Shown: positions 1 through 9,961 of the stretch, piece after piece
How the letters are laid out: every line of letters starts with the position of its first letter
Position numbering within the stretch: the stretch's first letter is position 1
DNA from: Homoserinimonas sp.
GTDB lineage: Bacteria > Actinomycetota > Actinomycetes > Actinomycetales > Microbacteriaceae
Assembly (NCBI GenBank): GCA_025464755.1
Contig: JAODMI010000131.1
Span: 1 to 42,583 of the forward strand
DNA: 42,583 nt
Direction of reading: 5' to 3'
The notes under the pieces: model-generated
Told to the model about the DNA's origin: nothing
Seen by the model: the letters and a program-made list of their open reading frames with translations, nothing else
Databases searched by the model: none
Program-made: the position numbers and the translations under genes

Positions 1-257
1 TCGTAGGCCAGCAGTTCAACGTCCGGGTTGTCACTGCGATCGCGGACGAGCATCGACATTTCCACAGCCTGCAATTGGTGCGTTTGCATATCGCGTGCGA
101 AGCCGGCCTCGGCACTGGTCGTGCCCGGCATCCTCTCATAAGGTGCGGATGCGCGACCGACGAAGAACGCTAGAGCGATGAGAGCCGTGACCCCAAGGAT
201 CGCGCCGACGATGAGACGCGTGCTGAAGCGTGGCTCAGGCGATTTTTCCGGGTCCAT
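1..257 (-). CDS. DUF305-family protein, N-terminal part (C-terminus outside window)
   Basis: Reverse-strand translation from ATG at 257: MDPEKSPEPRFSTRLIVGAILGVTALIALAFFVGRASAPYERMPGTTSAEAGFARDMQTHQLQAVEMSMLVRDRSDNPDVELLAY; one TM helix and a DUF305-like FARDMQTHQLQAVEMS motif. Open at the window edge. Confidence 0.8.
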   Translation of the reverse strand, partial: MDPEKSPEPRFSTRLIVGAILGVTALIALAFFVGRASAPYERMPGTTSAEAGFARDMQTHQLQAVEMSMLVRDRSDNPDVELLAY

Positions 258-954
258 CAATTGCTCCGTCACAGCGCGCTCCAGGCTCTGGCACATTCTC
301 GGACTGCCAGTACTTGTCGACGAAATCGGTCAGGCGTTCGTCGTCAACACCGTCCAGTTTCACCTGGGCACCCCAACCAGAGGCTACGAGCGGAGCGTCT
401 AAGCCTTCGTAAGGCGAGACCAGGATGTGCGTGCTTGGCAGCTTATCTACCAAGAGTTGCAGCTCTTCTTCGCTAATTTCCTCGGCGTTGTAGGTCACCC
501 ACACCGCGCCGTGTTCTAGCGCGTGCACGGCGTTTTCGTTCTGCTGTGGCTCGGTGTAAACGCCGCAGTTGAGCCAGGCGGGGTTGTGCACGCCGCCAAC
601 TGGCGGGTTCGTCCCGTATTTCTCCTCGTAATTTACCGGCGTCTCCACATGGCCGAACTCGATGTCTTCCCAGGTTTCGACACCTGCGACAGTGATGTCG
701 TCGGGGTTGCGTTGGGTGCTGCTGGTGACTACGACGGTGATCAGGATGGCAAGAACAGCTACAGCAGCCGCCGAACTGAGAATGATGGCGACCAGACGGT
801 TGCGCTTGGCTTTGGCTTGTTCTTTTTTGAACGCCTTGACCTTCTCCTGACGGCGTTCCTCGCGCTGCTGTTTGACGGTAAGCGCTTTCTTCGCGCTCGG
901 TGGGAGTGCCGGTTCTGACCCGGTTGAGGGCTGGGGTGTGTCGCTCTTGGCCAA
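235..954 (-). CDS. DUF3105 domain membrane-anchored protein
   Basis: 239 aa ORF, TTG start at 954, Lys/Arg-rich N-terminus then TM, motif NPPVGGVHNPAWLNCGVYTEPQQNENAVHALEHGAVWVTY typical of DUF3105; overlaps the DUF305 start by 23 bp. Confidence 0.85.
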   Translation of the reverse strand: MAKSDTPQPSTGSEPALPPSAKKALTVKQQREERRQEKVKAFKKEQAKAKRNRLVAIILSSAAAVAVLAILITVVVTSSTQRNPDDITVAGVETWEDIEFGHVETPVNYEEKYGTNPPVGGVHNPAWLNCGVYTEPQQNENAVHALEHGAVWVTYNAEEISEEELQLLVDKLPSTHILVSPYEGLDAPLVASGWGAQVKLDGVDDERLTDFVDKYWQSENVPEPGARCDGAIDGPGKIA

Positions 955-1095
955 GGGGTGCTGTCCTGTCGGTCGGGAGGGGATACTGACAACATACCGA
1001 GTTGTCGCTGAGAATTAAGCGCGCAAGCAAACACGCAAAAGCGCAAATCGGGCGCCCGTAACACTCCCAAGTGTCGCTGGTAGATTGGCCCCATC

Positions 1096-2460
1096 ATGAA
1101 GTTTGCGAATACGATCCTCGACCTGGTGGGTAACACCCCGCTCGTGAAACTCAACAGCGTGACAGATGGCATCGCCGCCACGGTGCTCGTGAAGGTGGAA
1201 TATCTCAATCCCGGCGGGTCATCTAAAGACCGCATTGCGACGCGCATCATCGACGCAGCAGAGGCATCCGGAGAGCTCAAGGCGGGCGGCACAATTGTCG
1301 AACCGACGTCTGGCAACACCGGCATAGGGCTGGCACTTGTCGCGCAGCAGCGTGGCTACCGCTGCGTTTTCGTTCTGCCAGACAAGGTCGGCGAAGAGAA
1401 GCGCAACGTACTGAAGGCATACGGAGCAGAGGTTGTGGTGACACCTACAGCTGTCGCGCCCGACAGTCCGGAGTCGTATTACAGCGTTTCCGACCGGCTC
1501 GCGCGGGAGATCCCCGGCGCTTTCAAGCCCAACCAGTATGCGAATCCGAATGGCCCGCTCAGCCACTATGAGACAACCGGTCCGGAGATCTGGAACGATA
1601 CCGACGGCGAAATCACACATTTCGTTGCTGGAGTCGGCACAGGGGGAACTATCAGCGGAGCGGGTCGCTACCTTAAAGAGGTATCCGGCGGCGCAGTTCA
1701 GGTCATTGGCGCTGACCCGGAAGGTTCGGTGTATTCCGGCGGAACGGGTCGCCCCTACCTCGTGGAAGGTGTCGGCGAGGACTTTTGGCCGAGCGCCTAT
1801 GACCCCTCCGTCGTCGACCAAATCGTCGCGGCATCCGACGCCGAGTCGTTCGAGTACACCCGACGGTTAGCCCGTGAAGAGGGGCTGCTAGTGGGCGGGT
1901 CGAGTGGCATGGCCGTTGCGGCCGCGCTGAAAGTGGCACGCGGATTACCCGCCGATGCCGTCATGGTCATTCTGCTGCCCGATGGCGGACGCGGCTATCT
2001 GAACAAGGTATTCAGCGACACCTGGATGCAATCGCACGGGTTCCTCCACGCGTCGGACGGTGCAACCGTGGCAGACATAATCAACCAGAAATCCGGCCAG
2101 TTGCCCAGCCTGGTCCACGTGCACCCGCACGAGACGGTTGCCGACGCTATCCAGATCATGACGGAGTACGGCGTCTCACAGATTCCCGTTCTCACGGCGG
2201 AGCCCCCGGTTGTTATGGGCGAAGTCATCGGCGCGCTCACCGAACGGGACTTGCTCGGGCGCGTATTCAACGGTGACGTCTCCATGACGGACACCATCGA
2301 GGAGATCGTCGGCTCGCCGTTTCCGCTCATCGGGCTGCACGAGCCCATCACGACTGCGCAATCCGCTCTCGTGGCTGCCGACGCCCTGCTCGTCACCGAA
2401 GACGGTAAGCCCGTTGCGGTGCTCGCCCGGCACGATCTGCTCACGTTCCTCTCCAAATAG
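1096..2460 (+). CDS. cbs: Cystathionine beta-synthase (PLP enzyme with C-terminal CBS domains)
   Basis: 454 aa; GNTPLVKL, PGGSSKDRIA (PLP Lys), EPTSGNTGIGLA motifs; C-terminal CBS-domain pair. Confidence 0.93.
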   Translation: MKFANTILDLVGNTPLVKLNSVTDGIAATVLVKVEYLNPGGSSKDRIATRIIDAAEASGELKAGGTIVEPTSGNTGIGLALVAQQRGYRCVFVLPDKVGEEKRNVLKAYGAEVVVTPTAVAPDSPESYYSVSDRLAREIPGAFKPNQYANPNGPLSHYETTGPEIWNDTDGEITHFVAGVGTGGTISGAGRYLKEVSGGAVQVIGADPEGSVYSGGTGRPYLVEGVGEDFWPSAYDPSVVDQIVAASDAESFEYTRRLAREEGLLVGGSSGMAVAAALKVARGLPADAVMVILLPDGGRGYLNKVFSDTWMQSHGFLHASDGATVADIINQKSGQLPSLVHVHPHETVADAIQIMTEYGVSQIPVLTAEPPVVMGEVIGALTERDLLGRVFNGDVSMTDTIEEIVGSPFPLIGLHEPITTAQSALVAADALLVTEDGKPVAVLARHDLLTFLSK

Positions 2461-2470
2461 AAGGCACACC

Positions 2471-3619
2471 ATGTCGAACCAAGATTTCAGCACGCGCGCA
2501 ATCCACTCGGGGTCCGAGCCGGATTCGGCGACCGGCGCGGTCATACCGCCCATCTACCAGACCTCAACCTATGTTCAGGACGGCATCGGCGGATTCCGCA
2601 ACGGCTACGAATACTCCCGTGGTGGCAACCCGACGCGCAGTTCCTTGGAAGTTTTGATAGCCGACCTTGAAGGTGGCAAGCACGGCTACAGCTTCTCCTC
2701 CGGGCTGGCTGGCGAAGACATCCTGTTGCGCGCAGCGCTGAAGCCAGGCGACCACGTCGTCATGGGCAATGATGTTTACGGCGGAACCCATCGGCTGGTG
2801 AATCGGGTGTTTGTGCCGTGGGGGATCGCGCTCGACACGGTGGAACTCACTGATTTGGACGCCGTTCAGGCGGCCATCACGCCTTCCACCAAGGTTCTGT
2901 GGATTGAGACACCGAGCAATCCGCTGCTCAAAATCAGTGACATCACCGCGCTCGCCGAAATTGGCCATGCAGCAGGAGTGCTCGTCGTGGTGGATAACAC
3001 CTTCGCCTCTCCCTACCTGCAGAACCCTCTCGCCCTGGGCGCAGACGTCGTGACACATTCGACAACGAAATACCTCGGCGGCCACTCTGACGTGCTGGGT
3101 GGCGCGCTGGTTATGAACGACGATGAGTTGGCCGAGAAGGTAGCGTTCCTCCAGTTCGCCGTCGGCCCGGTGTCAGGCCCGATGGATGCCTGGCTCACCA
3201 CGCGAGGAATCAAGACGCTTGCAGTTCGCGTTGAGCGTCACAGTGCGAACGCGCAGGCGATCGCCGAGCGGCTGGTCGGTCACCCTGCTGTCGAGCGCGT
3301 CTACTACCCCGGCCTCGCCGACCACCCCGGCCACGAGGTGGCGGCGCGGCAGATGCGCGGCTTCGGCGGAATGCTGTCGATCGCATTGCGCGGCGGAGCT
3401 GAGGCTGCCCGTAGTTTCACTGAGTCAACGTCGCTGTTCCATCTCGCTGAATCTCTCGGCGGTGTGGAATCGCTCATCAGCTATCCCTCCGAGATGACCC
3501 ACGCATCCGTTCGGGGCACAGCCCTGGAAGTGCCGGAGAACATTGTGCGCCTTTCCGTGGGGATCGAAGGCGTTGACGACCTCATCGAAGACCTACTTGA
3601 GGCACTGCCCGCGTCATAA
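2471..3619 (+). CDS. metB: Cystathionine gamma-synthase / Cys-Met metabolism PLP enzyme
   Basis: ATG at 2471 (MSNQDFSTRAIHSGSEPDSATGAVIPPIYQTSTY); SNPLLKI, VVDNTFASPYLQNPL, THSTTKYLGGHSD motifs; 10 nt after cbs. Confidence 0.92.
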   Translation: MSNQDFSTRAIHSGSEPDSATGAVIPPIYQTSTYVQDGIGGFRNGYEYSRGGNPTRSSLEVLIADLEGGKHGYSFSSGLAGEDILLRAALKPGDHVVMGNDVYGGTHRLVNRVFVPWGIALDTVELTDLDAVQAAITPSTKVLWIETPSNPLLKISDITALAEIGHAAGVLVVVDNTFASPYLQNPLALGADVVTHSTTKYLGGHSDVLGGALVMNDDELAEKVAFLQFAVGPVSGPMDAWLTTRGIKTLAVRVERHSANAQAIAERLVGHPAVERVYYPGLADHPGHEVAARQMRGFGGMLSIALRGGAEAARSFTESTSLFHLAESLGGVESLISYPSEMTHASVRGTALEVPENIVRLSVGIEGVDDLIEDLLEALPAS

Positions 3620-3658
3620 CCCCTTACGGGAGAGCGAGCGTTAACGCACAATGGGCTC

Positions 3659-4153
3659 ATGGCAAGCCCTGGCTCCCACAACGACGAAGCAATCAACCTC
3701 GTTGATTCCATCGCCACAATGCTGCATGGCTCGGATTCCCGTGTTGCGGTAGCGGAGTCGCTGACCGGCGGCGAAATCGCCGTGCACTTGGCGGTCGGTG
3801 AGAGCTCGAGTGAATGGTTTGCCGGGGGAGTGGTGGCTTATGCCGCAGATGTGAAATTTCGGGCGCTCGGCGTGACGCCCGGCCCCGTCGTCACGGCGGC
3901 AGCCGCCCAGGAGATGGCAGCTGGAGTCGCCAAGCTGATGGCAGCCACTGTAACTGTTGCCGTCACCGGCGTAGGCGGACCGGACGAGCAGGAAGGGCAA
4001 CCGGTGGGAACCGTGTTTATTGGGGTGCGGACGCCATTCGGGGAGCACGCTGAAGAGCGCCATTTCGACGGGGACGCCAGAGAAATTGTTGCGGCGACGA
4101 CCGTGGCTGCCCTGAAACTGTTGGAGGCAAGCATTCGCCACACCGTCAACTGA
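3659..4153 (+). CDS. pncC: CinA C-terminal domain / nicotinamide-nucleotide amidohydrolase
   Basis: 164 aa; VAVAESLTGGEIAVHLAVGESSSEWFAGGVVAYA and VTGVGGPDEQEGQPVGTVFIGV are CinA/PncC hallmarks. Confidence 0.9.
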   Translation: MASPGSHNDEAINLVDSIATMLHGSDSRVAVAESLTGGEIAVHLAVGESSSEWFAGGVVAYAADVKFRALGVTPGPVVTAAAAQEMAAGVAKLMAATVTVAVTGVGGPDEQEGQPVGTVFIGVRTPFGEHAEERHFDGDAREIVAATTVAALKLLEASIRHTVN

Positions 4154-4160
4154 CGGTGTG
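4139..4160 (+). terminator. Perfect 10-bp inverted repeat over the pncC stop codon (possible terminator)
   Basis: CACACCGTCA-AC-TGACGGTGTG; the TGA stop (4151-4153) starts the right arm. No strong U-tract. Confidence 0.4.
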
Positions 4161-4383
4161 CGCCGGCGTCACGTTTTCGGGCAGCGAGGAGGCCACATCG
4201 CTCACCATCGTTGCTTGAGTACCTTGCGTCTTGCAGCAGGGTTTTCGTCGCTAGCAACTCATGCTGTCGTGGACCACGCAAAGGGGGCGCAGTACTTCGG
4301 GTGCACAGTCATGACCGGTGAGCTGGCGCCCGCGAAACGGCTTGACGCGCAGGCTGTGTGCATAATGGTCTCGCATCGCGCAC

Positions 4384-4399
4384 ATGTGAACGTACACAT
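4384..4399. promoter_or_regulatory. LacI-type operator upstream of the LacI-family regulator (probable autoregulation)
   Basis: ATGTGAACGTACACAT, near-palindrome with central CG; shares ATGTGAACGnnCACA with 5827-5842. Confidence 0.72.
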
Positions 4400-4421
4400 T
4401 CAAGCCAACGACGGACCGGGA

Positions 4422-5450
4422 ATGAGCACTGAACCAGAGAAGCTTCGCGCTCCCAATATCCGTGATGTTGCGCGTCTTGCCGGCGTTTCATATCAGACGG
4501 TATCGCGTGTCCTCAACAACTCCGAAAGTATCAAGCCAAGCACTCGCCAGCGCGTGCTTGAGGTCATCGACGAGGTCGGATACCGGCCCAATCAGGCGGC
4601 TCGGGCTCTTGTCACCAGTCGCACTCGCACCATCGGTGTCCTGTCAGGTTTGACCTCGCATTATGGCCCCACCACCGCAGTGCATGCCATCGAGTTGGCG
4701 GCGAGGGAAGCGGGTTACCGCTTGAGTATCAGTAACACCGAAAGCGATTACGAGTCGATCAGGGCGGGCCTGGACCAGCTGACCGGTCAGGCGGTCGAGG
4801 CGATCATTGTCATCGCTCCCCAGGTGCGGGTGTATGACGCCATCGACGATTTGGCGCTTACCTTGCCCTTCGTGACACTCGATTCCACGGGCAGGGGCCG
4901 CCACCACAGCATTTCCGTTGACCAATATGCCGGAGCACGCATGGCCACCCGGCACCTCATCGAGCTGGGGCATACGGAGATTGTCCACGTAGCAGGTCCG
5001 CAGGATTGGATCGAGGCGGATGCTCGCATGCAGGGATTTTTGCGAGAGATTAACGATGCTGACCTATATACGCACCCTCCAATTCTCGGTGACTGGACTG
5101 CGCAGTTCGGCTATCACGCCGGTCGTGAGCTGGCTCGCGAGCGTGATTTCACCGCAGTCTTCTGTGGCAATGACCAGATGGCGTTGGGTTTGATGCATGC
5201 TTTCTACGACGGCAGTGTGAGTGTGCCAGGGGACGTCAGCGTAGTGGGCTTCGATGATATTCCGGATTCGGCGCACTTCCTCCCGCCTCTAACAACGGTC
5301 CGCCAGGATTTCGCGGAGATCGGCCGGAGATCAGTTGCCCTCCTGGTGCGCGAACTCGACGGATTCGGTGATGCCGATCAGCGACAGATTGCTCCCGAGA
5401 TGATCATCCGCAAGTCGACGTCGGCGCCAGGGCGGATGCCTGGGCACTAG
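4422..5450 (+). CDS. LacI-family transcriptional regulator, candidate arabinose repressor
   Basis: N-terminal HTH NIRDVARLAGVSYQTVSRVLNNSESIKPSTRQRVLEVIDEVGYRPNQAARALVTSRT followed by periplasmic-binding-like domain; ATG at 4422 chosen over the longer ORF start at 4158. Confidence 0.92.
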   Translation: MSTEPEKLRAPNIRDVARLAGVSYQTVSRVLNNSESIKPSTRQRVLEVIDEVGYRPNQAARALVTSRTRTIGVLSGLTSHYGPTTAVHAIELAAREAGYRLSISNTESDYESIRAGLDQLTGQAVEAIIVIAPQVRVYDAIDDLALTLPFVTLDSTGRGRHHSISVDQYAGARMATRHLIELGHTEIVHVAGPQDWIEADARMQGFLREINDADLYTHPPILGDWTAQFGYHAGRELARERDFTAVFCGNDQMALGLMHAFYDGSVSVPGDVSVVGFDDIPDSAHFLPPLTTVRQDFAEIGRRSVALLVRELDGFGDADQRQIAPEMIIRKSTSAPGRMPGH

Positions 5451-5626
5451 CCGCGCTTGCAGCTTCGGGCGTCGCGATCTTTTCGTGCAGGCGCAGGCAT
5501 CATCCACAGGTAGCGCAACCGGCCCCCACAGCGGAAATTCAGGCAATAGCGCGCACAAACACAGCTTTGTGTCGCATTTCGGGGTCCTCACGCGATAATT
5601 CCTGAGTTTGAGTGTGATTGCGGGCT

Positions 5627-5678
5627 GCGACATGGTCGGCGTGACCGCGGGACGCGACATGGTCGGCGTGACCGCGGG
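5627..5678. repeat. 27-bp-period tandem duplication in intergenic DNA
   Basis: GCGACATGGTCGGCGTGACCGCGGG starts at 5627 and again at 5654. Confidence 0.85.
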
Positions 5679-5780
5679 TGCAGCAGATGAGCGAGGTGAC
5701 ATGCTGATTCGCTGACGACCGGCATTCGGATCACGGCGGCGTTACAGGTCACCGTTACCAAGACGCAACCATCCCTCAGC

Positions 5781-5811
5781 TTGACATCGTCGGGCACTCC
5801 CGACCTACAAT
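5781..5811 (+). promoter_or_regulatory. Predicted araBDA promoter
   Basis: TTGACA (5781-5786), 19-bp spacer, TACAAT (5806-5811); spacer holds the dyad GTCGGG-CACT-CCCGAC (5789-5804). Confidence 0.65.
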
Positions 5812-5826
5812 GTCCAAGCACACCAA

Positions 5827-5842
5827 ATGTGAACGGTCACAC
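5827..5842. promoter_or_regulatory. LacI-type operator downstream of the araB promoter
   Basis: ATGTGAACGGTCACAC; TGTGAAC/GGTCACA arms with one mismatch; matches the site at 4384-4399. Confidence 0.72.
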
Positions 5843-5885
5843 GCTTAATCGCAGCGCGTAACAATCTGACAAGGGAGTCGTCGTC

Positions 5886-7664
5886 GTGAGTAGCTCTGAC
5901 AGCACATCTACCGCCAGAACTACACCGGGCGAGCGCTATGTCGTCGGAGTTGACTACGGCACGTTGAGCGGTCGGGCTGTAGTTGTCCGCGTTTCCGATG
6001 GCAGAGAATTGGCCTCTGCAACTCGCGACTATCCGCACGCGGTCATGGACACCACACTGGCGGCCGGCGGTGCGTTGCTACCGCCCGAGTGGGCTCTCCA
6101 GGTACCGGCCGACTATGTGCAGGTTTTGAAAACCGCCGTCCCTGAAGCCGTAGCCAAAGCCGGAATCAACCCTGCCGACGTCATCGGTATCGGAACAGAC
6201 TTCACCGCCTGCACCCCGCTGCCCGTTCTTGCCGACGGAACGCCGCTCAACGAACTCCCCGAGTACGTTGAGCGCCCCCATGCCTACGTCAAGCTGTGGA
6301 AGCACCATGCCGCCCAAGGGCAGGCCGACCGCATCAACCGACTCGCTGCGGAACGCAACGAACGCTGGCTGCCCCGCTACGGCGGGCTCATCTCGAGCGA
6401 GTGGGAATTCGCCAAGGGCCTCCAACTGCTTGAGGAAGATCCTGAGCTTTACAACCGCATGGATCACTGGGTTGAAGCCGCTGACTGGATCGTTTGGCAA
6501 CTTACCGGCAGTTATGTACGCAACGCATGCACTGCCGGCTACAAGGGAATTCTGCAGGACGGCGAGCTGCCGAGCCGCGACTTCCTGGCAGCCTTGAACC
6601 CTGACTTCGCCGATTTCGCTGACTCTAAGGTGGCGCATGAAATCGGCCAGCTCGGTGACATGGCGGGCACGTTATCGCCTGAAGCGGCAGCCTGGACCGG
6701 GCTGCCGCAGGGTATCGCTGTAGCTGTCGGCAACGTGGACGCCCACGTCACAGCGCCAGCTGCGCAGGCGGTTGAACCTGGGCAGATGCTGGCGATTATG
6801 GGCACGAGCACCTGCCACGTGATGAACGCGGATGTCCTAGTCGAGGTCCCGGGCATGTGCGGTGTCGTAGATGGCGGTATCGTCAGTGGCTTGTACGGCT
6901 ACGAGGCCGGACAATCCGGGGTCGGGGACATCTTCGCGTGGTACGTGAAGAATCAGGTTCCTGGGCACTATCACGACGCGGCTGACAGGGCGGGCGTCAG
7001 CGTGCACCAGTACCTCACCGATCTGGTCAGTGGCCAGCCGGTAGGAGCTCACGGTCTGGTCGCCCTCGATTGGCATTCCGGCAACCGCTCAGTGCTCGTC
7101 GACCATGAGCTCAGTGGCCTCATCATCGGCGCAACCCTCACCACCCGTCCTGAAGAAATTTACCGCGCACTGCTGGAGGCCACGGCCTTCGGCACCCGCA
7201 AGATCGTTGAAACGTTCAATGCGAGCGGAGTTCCTGTGAAGGAGTTCATCGTCGCTGGCGGCCTGCTTAAGAACCAGTTTTTGATGCAGACATACAGCAA
7301 CATCTTGCGGATGCCGATCTCCACCATCGTGAGTGAGCAGGGCCCTGCCCTCGGGGCTGCCATCCACGCGGCGGTAGCTGCAGGGGCCTATCCGGATGTA
7401 AGGGCAGCCGGGGCGGCTATGGGCCAAGTCAACAAGAACGTATATGTGCCTGATGTTGACGCTGCTGACGCCTACGACGCACTGTACGCCGAGTACTCCA
7501 CGTTGCACGATTACTTTGGCCGTGGAGCCAACGATGTGATGAAGCGGCTTAAGGGGATGCGTCGGGAGGCGCTGGCCGGTGGGGACCTGACGCGCTCGAC
7601 CAGTGCAGCGGCGTCGACCATCGAAGAGCGATCGAGTAGCGCAAAGGGGAACATGCATGAATGA
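5886..7664 (+). CDS. araB: L-ribulokinase
   Basis: 592 aa FGGY kinase; VVGVDYGTLSGRAVVVRVSDGRELASATRDYPHAVMD, ASGVPVKEFIVAGGLLKNQFLMQTYSNIL; first gene of araBDA. Confidence 0.93.
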   Translation: MSSSDSTSTARTTPGERYVVGVDYGTLSGRAVVVRVSDGRELASATRDYPHAVMDTTLAAGGALLPPEWALQVPADYVQVLKTAVPEAVAKAGINPADVIGIGTDFTACTPLPVLADGTPLNELPEYVERPHAYVKLWKHHAAQGQADRINRLAAERNERWLPRYGGLISSEWEFAKGLQLLEEDPELYNRMDHWVEAADWIVWQLTGSYVRNACTAGYKGILQDGELPSRDFLAALNPDFADFADSKVAHEIGQLGDMAGTLSPEAAAWTGLPQGIAVAVGNVDAHVTAPAAQAVEPGQMLAIMGTSTCHVMNADVLVEVPGMCGVVDGGIVSGLYGYEAGQSGVGDIFAWYVKNQVPGHYHDAADRAGVSVHQYLTDLVSGQPVGAHGLVALDWHSGNRSVLVDHELSGLIIGATLTTRPEEIYRALLEATAFGTRKIVETFNASGVPVKEFIVAGGLLKNQFLMQTYSNILRMPISTIVSEQGPALGAAIHAAVAAGAYPDVRAAGAAMGQVNKNVYVPDVDAADAYDALYAEYSTLHDYFGRGANDVMKRLKGMRREALAGGDLTRSTSAAASTIEERSSSAKGNMHE

Positions 7665-8352
7665 CATCGAGGCGGCTGTCGCATCCGTTCGCGCGGATGT
7701 AGCCAAGCTTCACGGCGAACTGACCAAGTATGGGCTGGTCATGTGGACCGGCGGCAATGTGTCCGGACGAGTTCCTGGCGCCGACCTCTTCGTGATTAAG
7801 CCCAGTGGGGTGGATTACGACGAGCTGACTCCGAACACCATGATCGTTTGCGACTTGGACGGCAACGTCGTCCCGGGGACGGCGGGCAGCGACCGCAGCC
7901 CGTCAAGTGATACGGCCGCTCACGCCTACGTTTACCGCACGATGCCCGAGGTCGGCGGGGTCGTGCACACACACTCGACCTATGCCACAGCCTGGGCGGC
8001 CCGCGGTGAGGCCATCCCGTGCGTGATCACTGCGATGGCCGACGAGTTTGGGGGAGAGATTCCTATCGGACCGTTCGCCGTCATCGGAGATGATTCCATC
8101 GGGCGCGGCATCGTCGCCACGCTGCGAGGACATCGTTCGCGGGCCGTGCTCATGCAAAACCACGGCCCGTTCACGATCGGTAAAGACGCACGCGACGCCG
8201 TCAAGGCGGCCGTCATGGTTGAGGATGTCGCCCGCACCGTTCACATCGCCCGTCAAGGCGGCGAGACCATACCGCTTGCGCAAGAGGCCATTGACGCACT
8301 CTTTAACCGATACCAAAACGTTTACGGCCAAGCGCCGGCAGGAGCCATCTAA
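7657..8352 (+). CDS. araD: L-ribulose-5-phosphate 4-epimerase
   Basis: ATG at 7657 overlapping the araB stop; class II aldolase motifs [31 protein letters not shown]. Confidence 0.93.
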   Translation: MNDIEAAVASVRADVAKLHGELTKYGLVMWTGGNVSGRVPGADLFVIKPSGVDYDELTPNTMIVCDLDGNVVPGTAGSDRSPSSDTAAHAYVYRTMPEVGGVVHTHSTYATAWAARGEAIPCVITAMADEFGGEIPIGPFAVIGDDSIGRGIVATLRGHRSRAVLMQNHGPFTIGKDARDAVKAAVMVEDVARTVHIARQGGETIPLAQEAIDALFNRYQNVYGQAPAGAI

Positions 8353-9869
8353 TGCCCAAGCTCATCACGTCGCTTAACCAATACGAGGTCTGGTTTGTAA
8401 CCGGTAGCCAGAACCTTTATGGCGAAGAAACACTGCGGCAGGTTGCCCACCAGTCACAAGAAATTGTTGCGGCCCTAGATGCGGCATCCGATGTGCCTGT
8501 CAAGGTCGTATGGAAGCCCGTGCTTAAGGACAGTGAGTCCATCCGCCGACTGGCGCTGGAGGCTAACGCTGCCGACAAGGTGATCGGAATTGTGGCGTGG
8601 ATGCACACGTTCAGCCCGGCCAAGATGTGGATTACCGGGCTCGACTTGCTGCGCAAACCGCTGCTGCATTTGCACACGCAAGCAAACGTTGCCCTGCCGT
8701 GGGGCGACATCGACTTCGACTTCATGAACCTGAACCAGGCCGCCCACGGCGACCGGGAGTTTGGATACATTCAGTCTCGTCTCGGCATCAGTCGAAAGAC
8801 AGTCGTTGGGCATGCCAGCAACCCTGCTGTTACGGCGCAGATCGGCACATGGCAGCGCGCAGCAGCGGGATGGGCCGCCACTCACGAACTAAAGATCGCG
8901 CGTTTCGGCGACAACATGCGGTACGTCGCGGTTACCGAGGGCGACAAGACTGAGGCTGAGCTGCGGTTCGGCGTGCAGGTCAACACCTGGGGCGTCAATG
9001 AACTTGCGGAGGCTGTCCACGCAGCCTCAGACGCCAACATCGATTCGCTCGTCGGTGAATATGAAGAGCTTTACGACGTGGTGCCGGAACTGCGCAGGGG
9101 AGGCGACCGTCACAATTCCCTCCGCTACGGCGCTGCAATCGAGCTGGGCCTTCGCTCCTTCCTCGAGGAGGGCGGCTTTGGCGCTTTCACCACCAGCTTC
9201 GAGGATTTGGGTGCGCTGAGGCAACTTCCGGGCCTGGCCGTTCAGCGACTCATGGCCGAGGGGTACGGCTTCGGCGCGGAGGGTGACTGGAAAACGGCGG
9301 TCCTGGTTCGTACCGCTAATGTCATGGGTGCCGGGCTTCCAGGTGGCGCGTCTCTGATGGAGGACTACACCTATCACCTCACACCCGGTGAAGAGAAAAT
9401 CTTGGGCGCTCACATGCTCGAGGTCAGTCCTTCCCTGACGACGGAGAAGCCGTCCCTCGAAATTCATCCGCTCGGCATCGGTGGCAGGGAGGACCCGGTC
9501 CGCCTAGTTTTCACCGCGGATGCCGGCGCGGCCGTCGTCGTCGCCATGAGCGACATGCGCGACCGTTTCCGCCTCGTAGCAAACGTGGTCGACAATGTGC
9601 CGCTCGACGAGCCGATGCCTAACCTTCCCGTGGGTCGTGCGGTTTGGGTTCCCCGTCCGAATCTGGCCACATCTGCTGCTGCTTGGCTCACCGCGGGCGC
9701 AGCGCACCACACTGTGATGACTACGGCTGTGGACATCGATGTCTTCCGTGATTTCGCCGAAATTGCGGGCACCGAACTTCTCGTCATCGATGAGAACACC
9801 ACCCTGAGCGAGTTCATGCGCGAGGTGCGCTGGAACGCTGCCTATTACCGGCTCGCCCAGGGCCTGTAA
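8352..9869 (+). CDS. araA: L-arabinose isomerase
   Basis: 505 aa; [71 protein letters not shown]; overlaps the araD stop by 1 nt. Confidence 0.96.
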   Translation: MPKLITSLNQYEVWFVTGSQNLYGEETLRQVAHQSQEIVAALDAASDVPVKVVWKPVLKDSESIRRLALEANAADKVIGIVAWMHTFSPAKMWITGLDLLRKPLLHLHTQANVALPWGDIDFDFMNLNQAAHGDREFGYIQSRLGISRKTVVGHASNPAVTAQIGTWQRAAAGWAATHELKIARFGDNMRYVAVTEGDKTEAELRFGVQVNTWGVNELAEAVHAASDANIDSLVGEYEELYDVVPELRRGGDRHNSLRYGAAIELGLRSFLEEGGFGAFTTSFEDLGALRQLPGLAVQRLMAEGYGFGAEGDWKTAVLVRTANVMGAGLPGGASLMEDYTYHLTPGEEKILGAHMLEVSPSLTTEKPSLEIHPLGIGGREDPVRLVFTADAGAAVVVAMSDMRDRFRLVANVVDNVPLDEPMPNLPVGRAVWVPRPNLATSAAAWLTAGAAHHTVMTTAVDIDVFRDFAEIAGTELLVIDENTTLSEFMREVRWNAAYYRLAQGL

Positions 9870-9961
9870 TAGCAGGCGCACAGACCTCCGACTTTTATGG
9901 ACGAAGCCGGTAGCGAACGACATTGACGCAGAAGTCCACAACCACAATGAGAGGAAACACA

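Noticed and set aside
5627-5678. Possible CRISPR-like repeats
   Set aside because: Only two head-to-tail copies without spacers; no cas genes in the window.
5331-5702. 123-aa minus ORF with repeated PTMSxPA units
   Set aside because: The protein repeat is just the translated 27-bp tandem DNA repeat and the ORF overlaps the end of the LacI gene; no evidence of coding.
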